Shown piece after piece: positions 58,328 to 64,000 of a stretch of 64,000 bases of DNA; position 1 is the first letter of the stretch; each line of letters opens with the position of its first letter. The notes below the pieces were generated by a model. It was not told the DNA's origin. It saw only the letters and a list, made by a program, of their open reading frames with translations, and searched no databases. The position numbers and the translations under genes are program-made. This stretch comes from Diphasiastrum complanatum (lineage: Eukaryota; Streptophyta; Lycopodiopsida; Lycopodiales; Lycopodiaceae), in contig CM055096.1 of assembly GCA_029204225.1 (NCBI GenBank), positions 35,958,611 to 36,022,610 of the forward strand, written 5' to 3'.

Positions 58328-59538
58328 TGTTGTAAAGCTACCTTTACAAGCTTTACTTCCGGCACCATCGGCGCCAGCTATGTCCACGGCGCCAGCAGCG
58401 CCCCTGCTGCTCCCGGCGCCACTGTGACTAGAATCCAGCCGGCGCCAAGTTCCTATGGCTGAAAATCTTTGATCGGTTCTAGCAGAGTCCAGAGAGCTCA
58501 GATCGATGTGCAATCACCTCACACGATCTAGGCATGATTAAAGGAAGCCTGGGGATCAATAAAATCTAGAGAGAGAAAATGACTTTCTAGAAAGAGAAAA
58601 TCCTAGAGAGAGAAAAAATGTGCTTTACCAGCTTGGGTAGAGTGCTTGGTATGAGGGGGGGTGCCGAATCACACCAATACTATAGGGGAGTGCGGGTTGC
58701 GACTCAGGACGAGCTCCAACCAAGTCTCAACCCCCCTTGCTGGAATGTTGTCATGGCTCTCGCCTTGGCATGCTAGTGCCCCGGAGACTAGGGTCGGTCA
58801 CACACTTGAAATGTAACCTTCTCAAATTTATTAATAAAGTGGGATTTTCCTCAAACTAACTCTGATTACCTTCTGGGTTTCAGTGTTCGGTAAAAGCGCC
58901 AGTTGTAAGGCCGCTTTCAAAATTTTTAACTTGGCACATAACTGAGGGTCGTATCCCGGGACGCCAGCGGTATGCCGTCGGGACCATTCGGTCCGTGGCG
59001 CCAGCGGTATGCTGTCGGGACCATTTGGTCCAGGAACTGGTTGTTTCCATATCTGTCGCGGCTTGTGGTTCTGAGTGTTCCTTGCATGAACGTGAATGGG
59101 TTAAGCTCTTGGGGAACGGGCTCTAACCTGTCGGCTGAGTTGGATGGCTTGCTTGGGTGGACGTTACCTGTTTATGGCTGTCCAGTCTGGCGTGCCCGCC
59201 AAGTTGGCTTCCAGCGCTCGTGACGAAGCTTTCAGTTGGTTAAGTCTGATGTAAGTCAGACCGCTTGCTTGGAATGGATGTTACTCGTTTGTAACAAAGC
59301 TTCGAGTTGGTTAAGTTTGATGTATGTCGGGCGGCTTGCTTGGAGGGAAGTCACCCACCTCGGGACCCCTGATCTGGTATGGCGCCAGGTTGGAACTCAA
59401 TGTTGGTTTTCGAAACTTCAAGTTGGTTAAGTCTGATCGTTGTTGGCGAGTTGGTTGCTTGAATGTCAAGTGAGTTTGGATGGCAAGAGTTGAAGGCTGC
59501 GAAGCTAAGTCGTGGTTCCCGGCTCCCTTTGCGCTACA
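58328..59538 (+). repeat. family A LTR, 5' copy
   Basis: Starts TGTTGTAAAGC and ends GCGCTACA. GGCGCC-rich block at about 58360-58445. Polyadenylation-like AATAAAG near 58832. Twin hairpins GGACCATTCGGTCC (58981-58994) and GGACCATTTGGTCC (59018-59031). Three diverged AGTTGGTTAAGT modules at 59234, 59305 and 59421. Confidence 0.9.
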
Positions 59539-59628
59539 TGTGGTATCAGAGCCGACTGGCCGGTCAGCTATGCGGATCTCACGGAAATGGCCACGGTTTG
59601 GGGTTCATCAAGACAACTGTTGTGCAAG

Positions 59629-60007
59629 GTGCTGCCCACAGTGTAAGCACGGGTGCGTCCACGGTCGGGGTGGTTGGCAAAACGGGGGACTTGATGAGTC
59701 AAGGTGCTGCCCTTGAGGTGTAAGCACGGTCAGTTCTCGCGGTTCGGGCCTGGCGCTGTCTGCACGTAGGACGGATGAGGCAAAGTGCTGCCTAGGGAGG
59801 TGAAAGCACGGTCTGTACCTTGTGGGGTGCGGGACGACATATTCGAACTGTACGGGTTAACCATTGATACAAAGATGCTGCTCGAATTCGGGTGTAAAGC
59901 ACAGTTAGTTAGCTGCCGGTGCGGGCCGATCGTTTAGCTATAAGGGCTATCGACCAAAAAGTGGTGGGGCGTGACTGAGGCAATGTGCTGCTTAATGGTG
60001 AAAGCAC
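59629..60007 (+). other. five-hairpin leader array
   Basis: Stem-loops with arms GTGCT/AGCAC at 59629-59650, 59704-59727, 59785-59809, 59875-59902 (outer pair A-C) and 59985-60007, loops 12-18 nt. Hairpins 2, 3 and 5 are preceded by a GAnnGAG(G/T)CAA-like phrase, and hairpins 1-3 are followed by CGG. A candidate packaging, dimerisation or translation element. Confidence 0.75.
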
Positions 60008-61868
60008 TGATGGTTGGAGGGGTGTCCTATGTGGGCTGATTCCGTGATCGATTTGTATGGGCGCCGCCAGGCAAAGGTCCGTTGGCAGGACCATCTCAAA
60101 GGGGGACCTTGTCTTTGTTACTTGTTAGTAAACCTGCCTGAGTGTCTTACTTGTATGTATTCGTGATGAGTCTTAGTACTCGTGCTTTGCCTGGTTTGCA
60201 TGATTGCTTGTGATACAAGGAGCTGATGGCTCGAGAAGGAACCTTTTCTTTTGAAGGCTGATACCATCAAACAAAGAGGACTACAGAATTTGTGGGGCGG
60301 ATTTGCAGTTCAAGTACTCACACGTGAACGACAACTAAACGACTCCATGTTTGCAAAGGATGGATGGCTAGCCTGTTTCTTGGGTTAGTTTCATTTGCGA
60401 CAACGCCCACCAGACGCAAGCAAGAAGTCAAAAGTTGGAAAGGGCAATTTCAGGGGAGATCTTCTATAGCAGTTGGTCTTCATTTTGGGACGGCCACCTT
60501 CGGAACTGAAACTCACCGAGCATGGGTGATATCGAGTATCAGTTGGGTTTTTCCTCAAAGGGGAAAAGACTAGGATCCTCTTCAGAGATTGGCAACAAGT
60601 TGGATCGAGCCATAATCCTAGCAGATGGGAAGCAAAGTGTTGGAAAGGCTTTTTGTCCGAAGAACTCTACTCTAAGTCCGATCAGCTGATTTTATAAGTG
60701 GAGGGGAACTATCACACACACCTCTCTCTTGGGGGAAATTTTGAATGAAAGTTGATCAAAATGGGGGCAAATTCAAGGTGACCTAGCCATACTCACACGA
60801 GGAGACTGGCGAACTTTGGACCTAATAAGTTGACAAGTTTTTGTTGTGGAAAGGAAAGTTTGTTATAGGCTTTCTCTGGACCAGCAATGATGAGGAAACA
60901 TATGACTACGCTGGCTTGTGTTACGTGTAAGGCAGCTGATCAATGAAGGAACTGTGAAAGTTGAGTCTTGCATGAGAGACTTGGTATTTCGAACGGACGC
61001 TAAGGGACAGTTCGCGTTGAGATCGGATTAGTGCAAACTCTGGGTGCATGTTTCTGATTCAAAGAGAGCTACTTGAAGCCAAGCTCGATGTACACTTCTT
61101 GTTTTGACAGTGAGGCAACTGACCAGTGATGGAATTGTGAAAGTCAAGTTTTGCGCGACGGACATGGTGCTTCAAACAAACGCGAAGAGATAGTTCGGAT
61201 GCGGATCAAACTGGTGCGACCCTTTGGCTTTCCACGAGGTCAATGGTTACATTTGGGCTGATTCAAAGAGCTACTTCAAGCTAAGTGAGAGGTGCATTGC
61301 GAAGTACTCAATCTTTGCCTACCTTAAAGAGCCAAGATGGAAAAGTATCAAGATCAGGTTGGGACAAGGAGAGAAATCAAGGTGCAAAAGCAACAAGGCA
61401 CGGAGTGGACCATAAAGTGGGAAATCAAACGATAAATCCTTCGGCTCAGGGAACCTTGATACCTGTGCGGAACTGAACAAATCTGGAGCTCAGGGAGCTC
61501 AACACAAAGTGCATCAAGAACAAATCAGGAGCTCAAAGGAGTTCCAAAGTCGAAAGTCAGAAGCGACAGGGGCGAACATTTCAAAGAAAGGCCTCTGTCA
61601 CCAGTTAGTAAGGTTCTCGGGTTTTACGAAAGCGATATCAAATCTACGCTTTTCCCAGACAAAGATATATTTTCAAGTTATGTAATTTTTCAGTACAAAG
61701 AGCTGAGCCTCCGACTTGTGGTGTGCCAGCTTCAATGTTAATAAAAAGTGGCCAGTAAATTGAGTACTCTGCCAAGTAGCTTAAATGTATAGTTATTTTA
61801 ATTGGGAGACACCTTTACTTTAATCTGACATCTGATGAGGACATCAGATTTTATAAAGGTGGGGTGGA

Positions 61869-63093
61869 TGTTGTAAAGCTACCTTTACAAGCTATACTTC
61901 CGGCGCCATCGGCGCAAGCTATGTCCCCGGCACCAGCAGCGCCCCTGCTGCTCTCGGCGCCAACGGCGCCGGCGCCGCTCCCGGCACCAGTATGACTAGA
62001 ATCCAGCCGGCGCCAAGTTCCTATGGCTGAAAACCTTTGATCGGTTCTAGAGGAGTCCAGAGAGCTCAGATCGATGTGCAATCACCTCACACGATCTAGG
62101 CATGATTAAAGGAAGCCTGGGGATCAATAGAATCTAGAGAGAGAAAATGACTTTCTAGAAAGAAAAAATCCTAGAGAGATTGGGTAGAGTGCTTGGTATG
62201 AGGGGGGGTGCCGAATCACACCAATATTATAGGGGAGTGCGGGTTGCAACTCAGGACGAGCTCCAACCAAGTCTCAGCCTCCCTTGCTGGAATGTTGTCA
62301 TGGCTCTCGCCTTGGCATGCTAGCGCCTCGAAGACTAGGGTCGGTCACACACTTGAAATGTAACCTTCTCAGATTTATTAATAAAGTGGGATTTTCCTCA
62401 AACTGACTCTGATTACCTTCTGGGTTTCAGTGTTCGGTAAAAGCGCCAGTTGTAAGGCCGCTTTCAAAATTTTTAACTTGGCACATAGCTGAGGGTCGTA
62501 TCCCGGGACGCCAGCGGTATGCCGTCGGGACCATTCGGTCTGTGGCGCCAACGGTATGCTGTCGGAACCATTTGGTCCAGGAACTGGTTGTTTCCATATC
62601 TGTCGCGGCTTGTGGTTCTGAGTGTTCCTTGCATGAACGTGAATGGGTTAAGTTCTTGGGGAACGGGCTCTAACCTGTCGGCTGAGTTGGATGGCTTGCT
62701 TGGGTGGACATTACCTGTTTATGGCTGTCCAGTCTGGCGTGCCCGCCAAGTTGGCTTCCAGCGCTCGTGACGAAGCTTTCAGTTGGTTAAGTCTGATGTA
62801 AGTCAGACCGCTTACTTGGAATGGATGTTACTCGTTTGTAACAAAGCTTCGAGTTGGTTAAGTTTGATGTATGTCGGCGGCTTGCTTGGAGGGAAGTCAC
62901 CCACATCGGGACCCCCGATCTAGTATGGCGCCAGGTTGGATCGCAATGTTGGTTTTCGAAACTTCAAGTTGGTTATGTCTGATCGTTGTTGGTGAGTTGG
63001 CTGCTTGTATGTCAAGTGGGTTTGGATGGCAAGAGTTGAAGGCTGGGAAGCTAAGTCGTGGTTCCCGGCTCCCTTTGGGATGCCTGCGCTATA
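61869..63093 (+). repeat. family A LTR, 3' copy
   Basis: Ends GCGCTATA before TSD ggatc. It keeps a 9-bp segment near 63080 (GGATGCCTG) that the 5' copy lacks, and differs in the GGCGCC block. Confidence 0.9.
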
Positions 63094-63686
63094 GGATCCC
63101 TCTCAAGTCACATCCCCCTTGAGACCGGACATAGGACCTTTGCCTAGCCGCGCCCACACAATTCCATAACAGAATTAGTCCACGGGAAATATCCATCCAA
63201 TCATCCGTGCTTTCACCATTAAACAGCACATTGCCTCAGTCACGCCCCACCAAATCTGGCCGATAGCCCTTATAACTAAACGATCGGCAGCTATCCCACA
63301 CCGGCAGCTAACCACCTGTGCTTTACACTCGAATTCGAACAGCATCTCTGTATCAATGGTTAATTCGTACATTTCGAATATGTCACCCCGCACCCCACAA
63401 GGCATAGACCGTGCTTTCACCTACCTAGGCAGCATTTTGCCTCATCTGTCCTACGTGCAGACAGCGCCAGGCCTGAACCACGAGAACTGACAGTGCTTAC
63501 ACCTCCTTAAGGGTAACACATTGACTCATCAAGTCCCTCGATTTGCCGACCACCCCGGACCGTGGATGCACTCGTGCTTACACGGTGGGCAGCACCTTGC
63601 ACAACAGATGTCCTGACAAATCCCAAAAAGTGGTCCTCCCTTGTGAGACTTGCGTAGCTGATCGGCTAGTCAGCTCTAATACCACA
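63094..63686 (-). mobile_element. family B leader with hairpin array
   Basis: Minus-strand leader of the B element interrupted at 58327. Hairpin array at 63207-63595, with one arm changed GTGCT to GTGTT (still pairing by a G-U). Primer site complement (TGGTATTAGAGC) at 63673-63684. Confidence 0.8.
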
Positions 63687-64000
63687 TGTTGCACAGGCGC
63701 CTCAAAGGGCGTTGGGACTTGAGCGGTTTCTCCAACACACGCTTAAGTCTAACATTCATCCATCATACACTTACGTAAAAGCCCACTTAGAAAACATAAC
63801 AAGCTTATCCATTCAGACTTAAGAAAACTGGAATCCCAACCAACCCGAAAGCCAACTCAGAAGGCAAAGACAAGCCACACATGAAACCCAAGGCATAGTG
63901 GTCGCCAACTGACCAAATGGCATAGCGGCGAGCTACACGTCGGTGACGTGAACCCTTAGGCGCCGGCGATGCAAAAAGGTTGTAGTAAGGGTCCTTCTAC
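63687..64000 (-). repeat. family B LTR, 5' copy (runs off the window)
   Basis: Begins TGTTGCACAGGCGCC and matches the first 310 bp of 46573-47469. The rest lies beyond the window. Confidence 0.85.

Larger units (their letters stand above)
58328..63093 (+). mobile_element. complete family A non-autonomous LTR retrotransposon
   Basis: LTRs 58328-59538 (1211 bp) and 61869-63093 (1225 bp), TSD ggatc at 58323-58327 and 63094-63098. Primer site TGGTATCAGAGCC at 59541, two bases after the LTR; polypurine tract AAAGGTGGGGTGGA at 61855-61868. The 2.3-kb interior has the five-hairpin leader (59629-60007) and no gag or pol, so it depends on proteins from elsewhere. It is inserted in the leader of a family B element, whose flanks join as CAGAGGATCCCTCTCAAG. 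Confidence 0.92.

Noticed and set aside
59690-59730. Hammerhead ribozyme in the leader (TTGATGAGTCAAGG resembles the CUGAUGA core)
   Set aside because: The required CGAAA segment and the cleavage-site arrangement are missing, and the resemblance is limited to hairpin 2 and not kept in hairpins 1, 3, 4 and 5.

Overview
The window is nuclear DNA of a land plant. The evidence is an intron-containing NPF (NRT1/PTR) transporter gene, a single-exon gene with a plant-specific C-terminal signature, Ty1/copia and Ty3/gypsy retrotransposons with primer sites complementary to initiator tRNA-Met (TGGTATCAGAGCC), and long plant-style microsatellites. I cannot fix the lineage; the divergence of the NPF protein and the mass of nested elements would suit a large-genome plant, perhaps not a flowering plant (weak inference).

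Layout. 1-3.2 kb: an apparently intact four-exon NPF gene (774-3217). 3.5-6.3 kb: two copia remnants meeting in opposite orientation. 6.3-9.0 kb: AT-rich DNA holding an intronless histone H3-like pseudogene (8130-7441, minus; starts MARTK and keeps the H3 fold) and a cluster of seven CACGTG boxes before a TATA box. 9.0-12.4 kb: exon-like pieces of an unrecognised gene, split by a small LTR element (9536-11929, TSD taatt) whose 153-bp LTRs contain a tRNA-like sequence. 12.4-22.7 kb: a copia nest, with element 12932-22222 (TSD tggat) inserted in another copia LTR and itself carrying a third copia element in its own 5' LTR. 22.7-25.4 kb: a gypsy gag remnant, a 213-bp tandem repeat and a (CT)106 tract. 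25.5-28.7 kb: a copia element lacking RT. 28.7-34.5 kb: intergenic DNA with (CA)n, a TTTTCGATACCC minisatellite and a (TG)n(CA)n palindrome. 34750-35829: an intact single-exon gene, tentatively DUF1645-like.

37.8-64 kb is a dense nest on a scaffold of decayed copia and gypsy elements. Two related LTR families dominate. Family A (LTR about 1.2 kb) has a non-coding 2.3-kb interior, seen complete at 58328-63093 with TSD ggatc. Family B (LTR about 0.9 kb) carries gypsy-type gag and protease but no RT or integrase in this window. Both use the same structured 5' leader, an array of five GTGCT...AGCAC stem-loops. The 43586-51992 element (TSD ttaag) has family A LTRs at both ends, family B gag-protease and a B LTR inside, and a captured copia gag fragment in its leader. 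A plausible reading is that A is a non-autonomous partner of B and that the two exchange parts.

Most likely functional today: the NPF gene and the 34750-35829 gene. Most novel: the tRNA-like LTR, the H3-like pseudogene, the five-hairpin leader and the A/B chimera.
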